Source of the DNA: Gigaspora margarita
Lineage: Eukaryota > Glomeromycota > Glomeromycetes > Diversisporales > Gigasporaceae
NCBI GenBank assembly: GCA_009809945.1
Contig: WTPW01002093.1
Span: forward strand, 52,355 to 116,354
DNA: 64,000 bases
Direction of reading: 5' to 3'
Shown here in pieces: positions 1 to 10,303 of this stretch. Each line of letters starts with the position of its first letter. Position 1 is the first letter of the stretch. The notes beneath the pieces were generated by a model that had not been told where the DNA came from, made no database searches, and saw only the letters and a list, made by a program, of their open reading frames with translations. A program made the position numbers and the translations under genes.

Positions 1-240
1 GTGAAATTTGTTGATTATTAAAACTTATTCTTCTATTACCTGCTAAAATAGCTGCCTTTGAGGACCATATTGAATCTAGGTGCCATTGACTTTTAAGAAA
101 GTTTTGCATAGAAGTATCATTTAGATTGGTTTTTTGAATAAATATAACATCTATTTGATATGATTTAAGGAGAGTTAGTGTTTCTTTACATTTGTCCTAT
201 TAATAAGTCCTTTAACATTTAATATTGCAACTGTGATTAT
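1..240 (-). pseudogene. LINE ORF2 fragment: start of APE-type endonuclease
   Basis: Minus-strand translation gives ITVAILNVKGL near 237-205 and, one frame away, a stretch containing QIDVIFIQKTNL near 155-120. These correspond to the first beta strand and the metal-binding (D..I.QET-like) motif that open exonuclease/endonuclease/phosphatase domains of LINE ORF2 proteins. The two parts are joined only by a one-base frameshift near 195. A K replaces the E expected in the QET motif. The rest of ORF2 is off the window. Function of the family: nicks target DNA for target-primed reverse transcription; this copy is probably dead. Confidence 0.65.
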
Positions 241-1985
241 GTGCTCTTCTCTCATTATTGTAAAGTTTTAGATTTTTTGTATAGTCCTGAGTGTTCTCTC
301 TTATCTTCTTTGATATTATTACTTTTTTCTTTTTTTTGCTATAAGTGATCTCAGTGAATTCATCATTCTCCTTTGGTTGTGTTATATCTTTATTCACACT
401 GTTTTTGGGTTTGGCTGATCATGTGATATATCATTTACTTTCCTAGCACTCTCTCTATTATTTGCCATTAGGTTAACTGGAGCAATATTTCCTTTGTTTG
501 AAGCCAATGATAATGTAATGGAGTGTTCTACATTAACAGACATCTTCACTCTTTCTGTGTGTATGCTTGAATGTGCCTCCTCTGTTTCTAGTAAGTTTGC
601 CACATCATCCATTTGGATGTCCTGCTCAACTACTTCTGTTTCCTGTACTGTGGCCTCCTGGTTGCTATCATTTGATGTATTTTCTGTCTTCTTTGCTTCT
701 ATGTTTTGTACTGGTACCAATGTTTCTTCTTTTGTGACTTGCTTATTTTTAAGTTCTTTGAATTCTTTGTATTGTCTACTTAAATTGTTGGCTTCCTTTA
801 ATTGATTGCAGTCTCTTTTTATATGGCCTTCTCCATTACAGAAAAAGCAAAGCTTCGGAGCCTCCTTCCATTCCATTACTACCTTTGATCCAGAATGTTA
901 ATGTATCTTGGAATTCGTTGTGTCAACTCGCTGTTCTCTGATGTCAAAGATTATAATCCATTGGTCTGACTGAATTGGAGTTCCTTCATACAGCAAGGGT
1001 TTAATTGCCTTGATGGTTCCCATATTCTCAAAGACCTCTTTGATTTCCTCTGTGATTACTTTCTTGTCTGTTATTTGAACTCTTCTTAATCTCACTGACA
1101 ATAATTCTTGGTTAGATCTAGATGAGATATAACCATAGAAGGTCTGTTGAAATAAGTCTATGCCCTCTTTTGCATATTTTCTCATTTTTTGTTCATCAGC
1201 AAAAATTATTTCTAGGTACATTCGAGTTCCTCTAACAAAATGTGGTTTGGCCCCAATAAAGTCTGCACTCATTTTGCCATAGAGTGTGAACACTATATCA
1301 TTAATAGAGATTTTATTAAGTTTTTGTATGTCAAACTTAAGTGCATTATTGTTTTTTGTACTTATGTTAATTCTGGGGAAGAATGTGGAATAAGTAGCCT
1401 TTCCCCTTGTTAGTTTTGTAAAAAGACCTGACCACGATTTTGTTTCCTTGTTGGGTACATCATCTCCGATTTTCTTATTAGAGTTGGATATTGCATTTAC
1501 GTTTATGTTACTGACGCCAGCATGCAGATCAGATGAGATCACCTCACCTGATCGACTATCACACAAGTTGCCAGAATCTTCCATGTTAAAACCCATGGAA
1601 TTTTTCGCAGGAGTATCGTCTACTTCGAGTTCTCTCTGCAAGTTTTCTGCCGCTGCCTTATCTTCTATAATCTCAAGCCAGTCTGAAGACATTGAACCTG
1701 TTGTGCTTGGGCTAGCTGTGCCTAGAGAAACAGGTATTTTTGCACCTGTTTCTGGATGTATTATCTTTGTAGTTCAGTTATTATTTCTGCAACATTGCTT
1801 CTTGTGTTGTGAACCTTCTTCATTTTTTTGTTGCTGTCCTTTCCAAATAGGTTTAGAGTCTTACGTTTCCTTGGGACAAGGGCCTTTACTCTTGTTTCTG
1901 GTGTATTTACATCTCTTTTTCTCTGAAGTCTTACTATGGTGTTTTTTCTAAAGCACCTGGCAGGTGTCTTCTGCAGAGTGAACAT
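212..1985 (-). pseudogene. LINE ORF1, RRM-like plus CCHC zinc knuckle, broken
   Basis: A nucleic-acid-binding ORF1 of about 590 codons in four pieces. The basic N-terminus starts at the ATG at 1985 (KTPARCFRKN). A frame change near 1763 leads into the large piece from 1692 to 898, whose C-terminal half (LSVRLRRVQITDKKV to WIIIFDI) looks like an RRM-type fold. A single TAA at 898-900 then interrupts the same frame, which continues with a knuckle CFFCNGEGHIKRDC (C-X2-C-X4-H-X4-C) and an acidic/polar linker to 394. A further frame change gives a lysine-rich tail to 212 that overlaps the start of ORF2. In LINEs such proteins coat the RNA. One stop and two frameshifts make this a pseudogene; domain naming beyond the knuckle is tentative. 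Confidence 0.7.
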
Positions 1986-1995
1986 CGATCTTTTC

Positions 1996-4055
1996 CTCTT
2001 CAATATTTTCAAATTTATCATATGGTATCCAATGAAAAAAATCTTGGTTTTCTGCAGTAGTAATTAGTTCAGTAATGGCTGATTTTAAATACCATTCAAA
2101 AGCAATATCAGTATTCTTTTCAACAACAATTCCTTTCCAGTAAAATTTACCAAAGTGATGCATTCCATCAGCATGCTGATTTTTTGAAATATTCAAACGC
2201 TTTCTTTTCGTCATTTTCAACACCAATTCCATCTCTGCAACAAATTCCAACATTACACATTGCTAAAGGTCTCCCCATCTCTGCAGCCTTTTGATAATAT
2301 TTGAAACCCTTATGTTCATCCTTTTCCAAAGCGATAACAATATCCAATATTATTTGCTCCCCTTCCATTACCCATCTCTGCAGATTTTTTATAATAAATA
2401 AATGCCTTATGTTCATCCTTTTCAACTCCAATTCCCTTTTCGAATTCAACATTATTTACTCCAAGAGCGTTCCCCATCTCTGCAGATTTTTGATAATAAA
2501 TAAATGCCTTATGCTCATCCTTTTCAATTCCTAATCCAGATTTGGGATGGGTACGGTTATGGTTATAACCGTTTGTGACCGGCTATAGCTGTATCCGATT
2601 CTAGTCAGTCAGAGCGGCTTAGGTGACTGACTAATTATAGATTTCAAAACAGATCAACACGGATCAGCCCGATATGCGAAAGATCTAGTAAATACTATAC
2701 GTGATCAACTGTATACAAAATATGATTCTTTGTGTAACTGTAAATTTGTCGATCCTTATTTTCATGCTTTAATCTCAATTATCTCAAGAACCAACGAACC
2801 AATTTTGATGATCTAATCACCATTAGAATCAGAAAGATCAGCTCTACAACTTTGGTTAAAGAATCAAAGAACCTTTGCATAGTAAAATAATTGATCGACT
2901 ATAGTCGGCTATTAGCCGTTATGACCGATCTCACTTAGCTGGTTATATGGGCAATGGACTAGGAAAACCCATCTTCGAAATAGGGTTTCCATTTTGAGAA
3001 AATGACGATTATTGTTTGTGAAACCTAAATTTTTACCCCTGAAATTTGTGTTATTTTTAGATATAAATTACTGAATAAACAACATCATGTGATTATAAAA
3101 CATTGATTGACCAATTTAATTTAATTGAGCTATCGATCTTTTGCTATTGTTCTATTTTTAGAAAACATACGTTTAAAGATTGGTCTACTTTCAAGTTAAA
3201 ATATTTCGATAAATTATTATATCAATGTAGAGTGAAAATTGAAATATATATAAACAGAAACTGGTACTTTGTTTTGAATCAAAAATCTCGAAATTGATAA
3301 AAAAGTGTCAAAGATGGGTTTTCCTAGTTCATCACCCATATGCCTATAGTCGATAATAACTGACCGAAACTGACCGTAACTGACCGAACCCATCCCTAAT
3401 CCAGATTGATAACAATACCCGACATTACATATTTCAAGAGCGTCTCCAATCTCTGCAGATTTTTATAATAAATGAATGCCTTATGCTTGTCCTTTTCAAT
3501 TCCTAATCCATATTGATAACAATACCCAACATTACATATTCCAAGAGCGTCTTCCATCTCTGCAGATTTTTGATAATAAATGAATGCCCTAATTTCATCC
3601 TTTTTAACTCCAATTCCTTTTTCATAACATACACCAACAAAATACATTCTGTAAGAATCATCTATCTCTGCTAACTTTTGATAATAATTGAATGCTTTAC
3701 GTTCATCCTTTCTGACCCATTTTCCATAGCGATAACAACTGCAAGAATAATTTGAACTATAGAGTTGATTGGATTATCTAAGCAAAAATTAATAATATTT
3801 CTGGATTTTACTTCTTCTTTATTAGAAACTGTTCTAATATATCAAGAATTAAACGAGGATTATTGTCTTTTAATTTTTCTTCATCATAATGATTACACAT
3901 ATCATTAACTATTTCGCTTAAAAAATTATGTGAAAAATCTGTAAATTATTATCTTCTAAATACAATTGAGTATCATTATTGGCTATTTGATTAATATCGG
4001 ATGAGCACACAATTTTTTCAGGTTGCATTACAAATAGATTATTGCAATTTGACAT
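1996..4055 (-). pseudogene. Sel1-repeat/kinase gene, copy B1, disrupted
   Basis: Start MSNCNNLFVMQPEKI at 4055 matches the starts of copies B2 and B3. It continues through several 36-residue Sel1-like repeats (for example GVCYEKGIGVKKDEIRAFIYYQKSAEM at 3640-3560, split here only by description) to the C-terminal WIPYDKFENIEE at 2030-1996. Early frameshifts occur near 3935 and later, an 857-bp hAT-like element sits at 2542-3398, and the LINE replaces everything after ENIEE. Unlike B2 and B3, the Sel1 part runs in frame into the first residues of the kinase domain, so it records the ancestral fused gene. Sel1 repeats are TPR-like protein-binding solenoids. Not functional. Confidence 0.8.
2542..3398. 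mobile_element. Non-autonomous hAT-like element (857 bp) in copy B1
   Basis: Ends are inverted: left TTGGGATGGGTACGG, right (read inward) TAGGGATGGGTTCGG. The insertion is flanked by the 8-bp direct repeat ATCCAGAT at 2534-2541 and 3399-3406, and removing one copy restores the Sel1 reading seen in sister repeats. An 8-bp duplication of pattern nTCnAGAn is typical of hAT transposition. No transposase-like ORF is inside; subterminal regions contain repeated CTGACCG / TAGTCGGC-type motifs. A sequence with the same end motif is at 61958. Confidence 0.75.
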
Positions 4056-4156
4056 TTTGACATAAAAAAGTATGTTGCATATCGACATAGTTGCATCAAA
4101 TTTATTATGTAGTTATGTTTTACATTGCACAACATACATTTATACTGTACTGTTAG
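4056..4156 (-). promoter_or_regulatory. Proximal upstream region of Sel1-kinase copy B1
   Basis: Shares the 5' flank seen before B2 and B3 (GCATCAAATTTATTA, then ACATTGCACAAC) up to ACTGTACT near 4156, where similarity stops. The next conserved block, carrying a CCAAT box, resumes only at 14718. The promoter was therefore split by the nested insertions. Confidence 0.5.
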
Positions 4157-4720
4157 CAGGAACTGTTATGTGTCCAGAGCTTAAAATTATATACTGTATA
4201 TATATACAATATACATTAAAGAAAAAACTATTTGTCACACCCATAACACATCACAGCCCATAAGGTCTTAAGGCCTTATTAATATTAAAGTAAGATTAAG
4301 TTAGGGTTAGGGTCAAGATTAATACATTGTTAGAAGTGCAATGGGTGTTATCTTAGTAAAATTTTGAGTTATAAATGTACCTGTAACAATCAAATAGATT
4401 CCTCCTTCATTAAATATCAAAATCAAAAATGTTATGTTGTAACTAAAGTGCGAAATGACAAAAGCAAGAAATTTTGAATCTCAATCTAAAAACCAAAATA
4501 CACCTGATTCTTTTATAATCAAAAAATTAATCTAAATCCTAATTGCTAAAAAAAAGCTATTTTAAAATTTGGATCACAATGTGATCTTATAATATAAAAA
4601 AAATAATTAAAAAAAAATAATTAAATAAATAGTTTTAGAGGTAAGTGTGAGTATATATATGAAGAAAAATGGCATCGCATCGATATTTCATTACTGCAGT
4701 ACTGTAGCATCGTTATCTGT
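4157..4720. other. AT-rich insert without genes
   Basis: No coding potential recognised. It belongs to the foreign block between the two halves of the B1 promoter and ends at the gypsy LTR. It may be part of an older insertion into which the gypsy element went, together with 14062-14720. One short TTAGGGTTAGGG run near 4300 is not a telomere. Confidence 0.4.
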
Positions 4721-5500
4721 TGTCAACGGCCTATCGGACTGCTGGGACTATCAATATTATTATACAATAAAGATCAATAACCAATCGGCCTACGATCAGG
4801 CTTAATCGAAAAAGGCAGTTAGATTCAGCGAGTGGAGGTAAATGACCATAGGTAAGACTTCTTTCTTCTTAGGTATTTACTTGTCGTTCACCAAAACTAC
4901 AATAACACTAATTCACTAAACTGCGGCTTGGAATCCACCTTTGGAACCACAACCGAACAACAATCAACCTCAACTATCCATGGTACGTCGGGAGAGTTGG
5001 ACAAAATAGCACCAGTATTCCTCAGTCCGTCGAGAAAATCAACTGGCAAAATCACATGAGCAAGCAATAACAACAAACAATCATACTGCTTATGCTATTT
5101 AAGCAGTAGATTAAGATAGATTTATTATTATAGAGAATGTATAGGGTAATAAGCAAATGGAATATTTATTATCACGAAGGATGATTTTCTTCTAGGGCAC
5201 AAGGCCTTTATTATATACTGTTAAACAATTTAGACAGAACTATAGGTCATATTGCTATTTTAAATCCCTATGCTACTAAAGCTCCTATTGCTACTTTATT
5301 ACATAAATTACTGATATCACTAATAGTACTGATATCTCTATTAATTATTAATTGATCTATGAGACCTTTAATATTTTTTGGTCCTTTAGGTCTTATTGTA
5401 TTGGGAAACCCAACTTTAGTATTGATCAGCATAACCGGACAATCGATACTACGGCATCTCGATTACTACGTGCAGCTGGGGTACATTTTTGCGGCTCACA
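4721..5500 (-). repeat. 3' LTR of the gypsy element
   Basis: About 780 bp, near-identical to 13299-14061. In element orientation it begins TGTGAGCCGC and ends CCGTTGACA, the canonical TG...CA form. It differs from its partner by substitutions and a small indel around 5040-5090. Confidence 0.9.
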
Positions 5501-5693
5501 TTTCTCCCCAACTTAAGGTGAGTTCCACGAACCTCACCATACTAACTGCTGTACCTCTGCTCTCGAGAGTCTTTGAAAATCGTAGAAGGTTACTTCTAAA
5601 GTCCCGTATATCTGTTGTATGGCGTAGGAGGTGAAAATATCGTATACTCTGGTTGCCGTTAGATAGGACCCCGAACAATCTATGTAATGTCAT
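5496..5693 (-). CDS. Small ORF next to the polypurine tract, doubtful
   Basis: 65 codons, rich in Arg and Phe, ending in LSWGEM across the polypurine tract. It has a protein-like composition and could be the C-terminus of a lost 3' ORF of the element, but no family is recognised and the frame upstream is repetitive. Confidence 0.2.
   Translation of the reverse strand: MTLHRLFGVLSNGNQSIRYFHLLRHTTDIRDFRSNLLRFSKTLESRGTAVSMVRFVELTLSWGEM
5501..5514 (-). other. Polypurine tract of the gypsy element
   Basis: On the minus strand AAGTTGGGGAGAAA lies directly before the 3' LTR start TGTGAGCC. This is the expected place and composition of the plus-strand primer and supports the LTR boundary. Confidence 0.75.
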
Positions 5694-5870
5694 ATTTGAA
5701 AAATTGCTACCAGAGGGCTGTTTTTTTAAAAAGGTTATATTTAAAAGTAGGTATTGGATAAAAAGGTTATATTTGAAAACGGATAATGGGCAAATTGAGT
5801 ATATTTGAAAGAATGGTAACAGGGTAATTTTTCAAATGTTATATTTGAAAAGTGGTAATGGGAATGGTGT
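5688..5870. repeat. Degenerate tandem repeat around TTATATTTGAAAA
   Basis: About five imperfect copies of a 25-35 bp unit with core TTATATTTGAAAA followed by TGGTAA and GGG-type endings, at roughly 5688, 5735, 5766, 5797 and 5838. It lies just upstream of a poly-T run and the assembly gap. Confidence 0.6.
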
Positions 5871-5943
5871 GTGTTGGGTCCGGTTTTTTTTTTTTTTTAG
5901 AGAGCGTTGTTTTTTTTAGAGTGCATCGGAGCAGTTTTTTTTT

Positions 5944-6239
5944 NNNNNNNNNNNNNNNNNNNNNNNNNNNNNNNNNNNNNNNNNNNNNNNNNNNNNNNNN
6001 NNNNNNNNNNNNNNNNNNNNNNNNNNNNNNNNNNNNNNNNNNNNNNNNNNNNNNNNNNNNNNNNNNNNNNNNNNNNNNNNNNNNNNNNNNNNNNNNNNNN
6101 NNNNNNNNNNNNNNNNNNNNNNNNNNNNNNNNNNNNNNNNNNNNNNNNNNNNNNNNNNNNNNNNNNNNNNNNNNNNNNNNNNNNNNNNNNNNNNNNNNNN
6201 NNNNNNNNNNNNNNNNNNNNNNNNNNNNNNNNNNNNNNN
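5944..6239. other. Assembly gap (296 N)
   Basis: Run of N flanked on both sides by poly-T, so the gap probably hides a homopolymer or low-complexity tract inside the gypsy element. Any reading frame crossing it is meaningless. Single N bases also occur at 13871, 21005 and 63896. Confidence 0.99.
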
Positions 6240-6270
<31 letters not shown>

Positions 6271-6382
6271 GTGTTGGTTAGAAAAATTTTTCTTGAAAGC
6301 TTACATTTCGAAAATTGGGAACTGATACCAAAGTTGGGACCTAATGTTTGAAATGTAGGTGATATATACCAAAGTAGAACTG

Positions 6383-6760
6383 CTAACAGAAAAAATGATC
6401 CTTAAATATAACCTCACATAGATTATTTGGGGTCCTCGTTGGATAGTAGTGGTTGGTCACACTCCTGCGCATGAGCACCTTTTGTCATTGGTGGCGTGAG
6501 GAAATAGCATCTCTAAGTAATATGCATACACCAACGTTTTAACTCGGCTTCCTAACCTTATGGCTCAGGTTAGTAGTGGCTGTGTTAGGTTTATCGCCGT
6601 TACAAGATCATGTGATTCATCATAGGGTGGTGCCGTGATTTCGACGTAATCATGCACTGGCATGTGGATGTCAGTGATGATCTCAGCTAGGGTCATCATA
6701 TTTAATGAATTTTTTGTTAAATTCTTCCCACGTTTAGGCTCTACTTTTATATAAATTTTT
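6383..6760 (-). pseudogene. Extra 3' ORF of the gypsy element, unknown function
   Basis: Downstream of integrase an ORF reads on the minus strand with good protein character: MMTLAEIITDIHMPVHDY from 6699, then ITAPPYDESHDL, NLTQPLLT, an in-frame TGA, AIRLGSRVKTLVYAYYLEML and, after a frame change, RRSVTNHYY. The frame is open a little upstream of the first Met. I do not recognise the family. It is not a chromodomain or envelope-like membrane protein: no transmembrane segment is visible. Position after integrase is where some gypsy elements carry an additional gene. Confidence 0.4.
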
Positions 6761-6861
6761 TCCTTCTATTGTTTTTCTTAATTTCAGTGTTCTTTCTGAC
6801 ACTTCTCCCCATTTCTGGTCCCAAAAAAAAATTTTTTTTTTTTTTATATTCTTATTTCCAT

Positions 6862-8108
6862 TTCAGGCACTATTACTAGCCTCATGATACTGTTTTAGTA
6901 ATTTGCAATTTATAGGCGACGACATGACCTTCCCTTCTATAGTTCTTAATTTGAATACGTTTTTGAGAAGGACCTCGTGGATATAAAATGGCCCATTCTA
7001 TTTTGGCTCAAATTTTACGCTTCTGTTATATTCCATCGATGCACGGTACACCTATACTTTATCACCGATCTCTAATTTGGGAACTAATTGAAGATTTTTA
7101 TCATGCTGATTTTTCATCCGGGTTTGAGCTTGTTGTATATGTGTTACAGCATTATTACGGACCTCTAGTAGGTTTTCAATTAATTCTATTGTTCTTTGAA
7201 TTATTGTTTCGCTATCTAATTTTCTTGTGCTACTGGGTTCTATAGGCAACCTGGCTTCCCACCTGTGCACCAAAAAAAATGGAGTGAGTTTTGTTTGGAA
7301 TGCCTTGTGGTGCGATAGGCAAACAGGACTGCAGGTATCACTAGGTTCCAATCAGTAATAGTTTCTACTGATTTTGCAATAGTCTCGCAAAATGTTTTAT
7401 TAAAGCGCTCTACTAGGCCATTTGTTTGGGGGTGGTTTGGCGTGGACAATAGGTGTTTTATATCGAACTTTTGGAGTAACTGATCCACCACCTGATTGCA
7501 AAAGTGAGTACCACAGTCTGATAAAAGATTTTTAGGGCACCTGGGTCAACAGATGATATCGTTGAATATGAACTTAGCCACTTTCTGGGCATTAGCGAAG
7601 AGGATGGCCCTAGCTTTGTGCCATTTGGTTATATAGTCTGTAGCCACCACTATATACCAGTTAGACCTTGGTGTGATTGGTAGTGGCCCCACTATGTCAA
7701 TACCTACCTGATAAAAGGGGTTGGCACCAGTATAGGGTAGAGGGACTTTCAATTTGTTCTTACCCCTCTTCTGGCATTCGTCATATGACTTAATATATGA
7801 CTTTATTTCTTTGAACATTTTAGGCTATAATAAATCCCACGAATTTTCTCAAACACAGCCTCAGCCCCAAAGTGGCCCCCTGTTGGGTGATTATGCACCA
7901 TTAAGAGGATAGCGTCTACTTCGTCCTTCCATATTACTCTTATTAGTCTTTCTGGATAATTTGGATTAGGTTTATATAAAATTCCATTTTTGGTTTGTAA
8001 CTTTCTACCGAGCCTGACTATGTGCTTCTTCTGGGCTTGGTCTAGGTTGGTCAATAAATATTTGCTTTGTAGATACTGCCTGACCTGTTCGTATAGTCTT
8101 GGGTCCAT
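6862..8108 (-). pseudogene. Gypsy integrase (H2C2, DDE core, GPF module), broken
   Basis: Zinc-binding domain at 8108-7803 with HNHPTGGHFGAE. After a frame change the catalytic core follows at 7818-7240: VGIDIVGPLP holds the first catalytic Asp, LLSDCGTHF the second, and HPQTNGLVERFN the region of the catalytic Glu. A TGA at 7546-7548 breaks it. A second frame change near 7300 leads to the C-terminal part, ending in a GPF/Y-type module (NGPFYIHEVL) and LLKQYHEASN near 6870. Two Trp codons expected by the family (GDKVW, PKWNGPF) read TAG. No chromodomain is seen. Integrase inserts the cDNA; this copy cannot. Confidence 0.85.
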
Positions 8109-8149
8109 TATTTAGTTTTGCCAGGGCACCGACAACCTGAACTGGATTC

Positions 8150-9790
8150 TATTTTATATCAGATTTAGGGTTCACGTGAGACACGTGATATGTTCTTCAA
8201 GTAGGGCTTATGGTAGGTTTCTTGTACTAATTTATTCTTTAGGATTTAGAAGGAGCCCCTCTTCTCGCTCCAACACATCCTAACCAACCGTATTATTGTT
8301 AGGTCTGTCATGTGTCCCCTCTCTCTGTGTTTTTTTTTTATTTTTTTTATTTTTTTTTGTTTTCTACCCAACATAACTCCATCGACTCGGTACCAGTAGT
8401 TGGATCCAAGGCGATTTCATTATAGTTTTTTCTAAGTTGGGTTCTGACAGCATTTACGTCAATTGATTCCCAGTACCCCAGATCGACTCCAGTGGCCCAG
8501 AAATACTCTCTCCGGACCAATTTTTGATGGATCCCAGCTAATATCCATTCCCGCAGCACTAGCAGATTTCTGGAGTCATGTGCAATGAGATGGAATCCCT
8601 TTGTTCTATCATATAAACAGTTTTCGCCCTGTTGATTACTTCTAAAGAAAAATGCTCCAGGTAAATTGGGTGGACGTATAAGTGAAATGTCCTCCCGTAT
8701 GACCTATTAAGATTGGTAAAGGTCAAACTATGGCGGTAAGCAGGTACCAACCTTCGGTACCACACGGATGGGGCCCTTGGTACCAGGGCTTGGTGGTTAG
8801 TTGGAGTAGGGTTTGCCAAGTCTTCTTTTCTGTACTGTCACATCATCATTTTCGTCATTTATTAATACCATAAATACCTCTATTTTCTCCTCCTATTCTT
8901 TAGTTGCGTTAGCATTATCATTCCACTACTCTTTCTCTTCTTCAGGTGTGCTAGCTTCGGTAGGTTCTAAATCAGCATATTCATCTTGATTTGTCTCTGT
9001 TGGGTCTGAGGCTTCCCTTTCTTCTAGTTCGGTTTCTGTTTCTAGTAAGAATTCCAATACTTGCTTTTGTTTTTCTAGTTCTTCTTCAAATTTCTCCATA
9101 TTTAATTTTTTGTGCGAATTTTTTCTCCCGTCAGGCAATGGGCTTATGAGTTGCCCACGGCAGGGTGCCCTACTTCAGTATTCCTTGAGTCTTTTGAGAA
9201 CATCTTTGGGTATGTGACCTTCTGACCCTCCTTCTTCATCTGTTTTCTCCTGTATTATGAATCTTCACATTGTTCCTTTTCTCATCCTTGGTCATAATCG
9301 TTTTTGTCATCATCTAGATTCCACCAGGCTTCACCTGAGCCTAACCATGTCTTTGCTCCACAGAGCATATTGTTATCCCAATCACTATCATCGTCACTGA
9401 ACTCGACACCCACTGTTGATTCACCCCATTTAGGCATTTATATACTATATAGTGTATCCAAATTAGGTGTGTCTGCCTTTTCACTATCTGACCACCACGT
9501 TTTCTCTATGGCATCATGATCAGACCAGGTTAGTGTTCAGTCAAATTTTTGGTTTATCTCTTCTATCCATTCGTAATATTCCTCTGTGGTTTCTTCCCCA
9601 GATTCTACCTCTTTATTGGCGTTTGTAGTCAGATTTTCCTTAATTGTTTTGTCCCTATGGTCTTCGTATTCCAACTCAGCCAGGGACAGGAGCCACTCCT
9701 TTTCTTGGTAATTAGAGACAGGTTGTTCTTTCCTTCCTCTGTTTCATCATCTCGACCAGGTCCCGAGGCTTCACTATTAGCTTTGTTTTG
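8150..9790 (-). pseudogene. Acidic, Trp-containing insert between RNase H and integrase
   Basis: About 500 codons of decayed coding sequence lie where most gypsy Pol proteins have a short tether. Readable pieces are EKEWLLSLAELEYEDHRDKT near 9690-9640, a stretch with KTWWSDSEKADTP and EFSDDDSDWDNN near 9510-9370, a Glu-rich coiled-coil-like piece at 9138-8926 (EELEKQKQVLEFLLETE), and a compact domain at 8819-8347 (YRRLVPAYRHSLTF through REYFWATGVDLGYWES). Frame changes separate them. Function unknown; I infer a lineage-specific Pol domain or a fused accessory protein. It is not a duplicate of any other domain in the element that I can see. Confidence 0.5.
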
Positions 9791-9794
9791 GTGT

Positions 9795-10300
9795 GAGAGA
9801 GCATCGCATCAGTATGGGCTTTTCTGCCTCAGTGCTGAATGATGTAGTTGTATGGTTGCAGCCGGATGATCCACCTGGCACGTCTACCATTGAGTTTAGA
9901 TGTGTGAAGCCACTTCAGGGCCATGTGATCAGTTATCACCACAAAAGGTTGAAAACCAAAATAGTGATGGTAATACTACCACCCATAATGCAGCAAGGCA
10001 TTCTAGCTTAGTGGCCGAATAGTTCCTTTCTGCATGTGATAGTCCTCTACTGGCGTAGGCAATCACGTGGTCCCTATTTTCTTTATTCTTCTGGACCAAC
10101 ACTGCACCCAATCCCGTACCTGAGGCATCTGTATGCAGGAAAAAGGTTCTGGAGAAGTCAGAGTACTGTAGAATAGAGGCCGAGATTAGGTGAGTCTTTA
10201 GTTTTTCGAAAGCTTTTTGCTGCTTCTCCTTCCATTCGTATTTGATGTTCTTCTTTAATAATGCATATAAGGGTCGGGCTATGGCAGCAAATCCCTTGAT
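9795..10300 (-). pseudogene. Gypsy RNase H domain, broken
   Basis: Reads TDASGTGLGAVLVQ-type sequence, clearest from 10111: GAVLVQKNKENRDHVIAYAS, RGLSHAERNYSATKLECLA, the core of Ty3-type RNase H with its catalytic Glu. After a frame change it continues FVVITDHMALKWL and ends GRKAHTDALS, the usual end of the domain. It degrades the RNA strand during reverse transcription. Frameshifts make it nonfunctional. Confidence 0.8.
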
Positions 10301-10303
10301 GAA

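Larger units (their letters stand above)
1..1995 (-). mobile_element. LINE (non-LTR) retrotransposon, 5' part, cut by window edge
   Basis: Reads on the minus strand from its 5' end near 1995 to the left window edge. It shows an ORF1 with a CCHC knuckle followed by the start of an APE-type endonuclease, the usual order in LINEs. The 5' junction is visible: Sel1-kinase coding sequence identical in sense to the other copies runs to GAAGAG at 1996-2001 and then turns abruptly into LINE sequence. The reverse transcriptase and 3' end lie outside the window, so no target-site duplication can be checked. Frameshifts and a stop show it is decayed. Confidence 0.75.

Noticed and set aside
494-805. Plus-strand frame of 103 codons, and 1448-1951 of 167 codons
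   Set aside because: Mirror frames of the LINE ORF1; the minus strand carries the knuckle and RRM-like sequence.
4300-4315. TTAGGGTTAGGG as a telomere remnant
   Set aside because: Only two units in an AT-rich spacer; no array.
5852-6325. Plus-strand frames running through the N gap
   Set aside because: N bases cannot contain stops; the flanks are poly-T giving poly-Phe.
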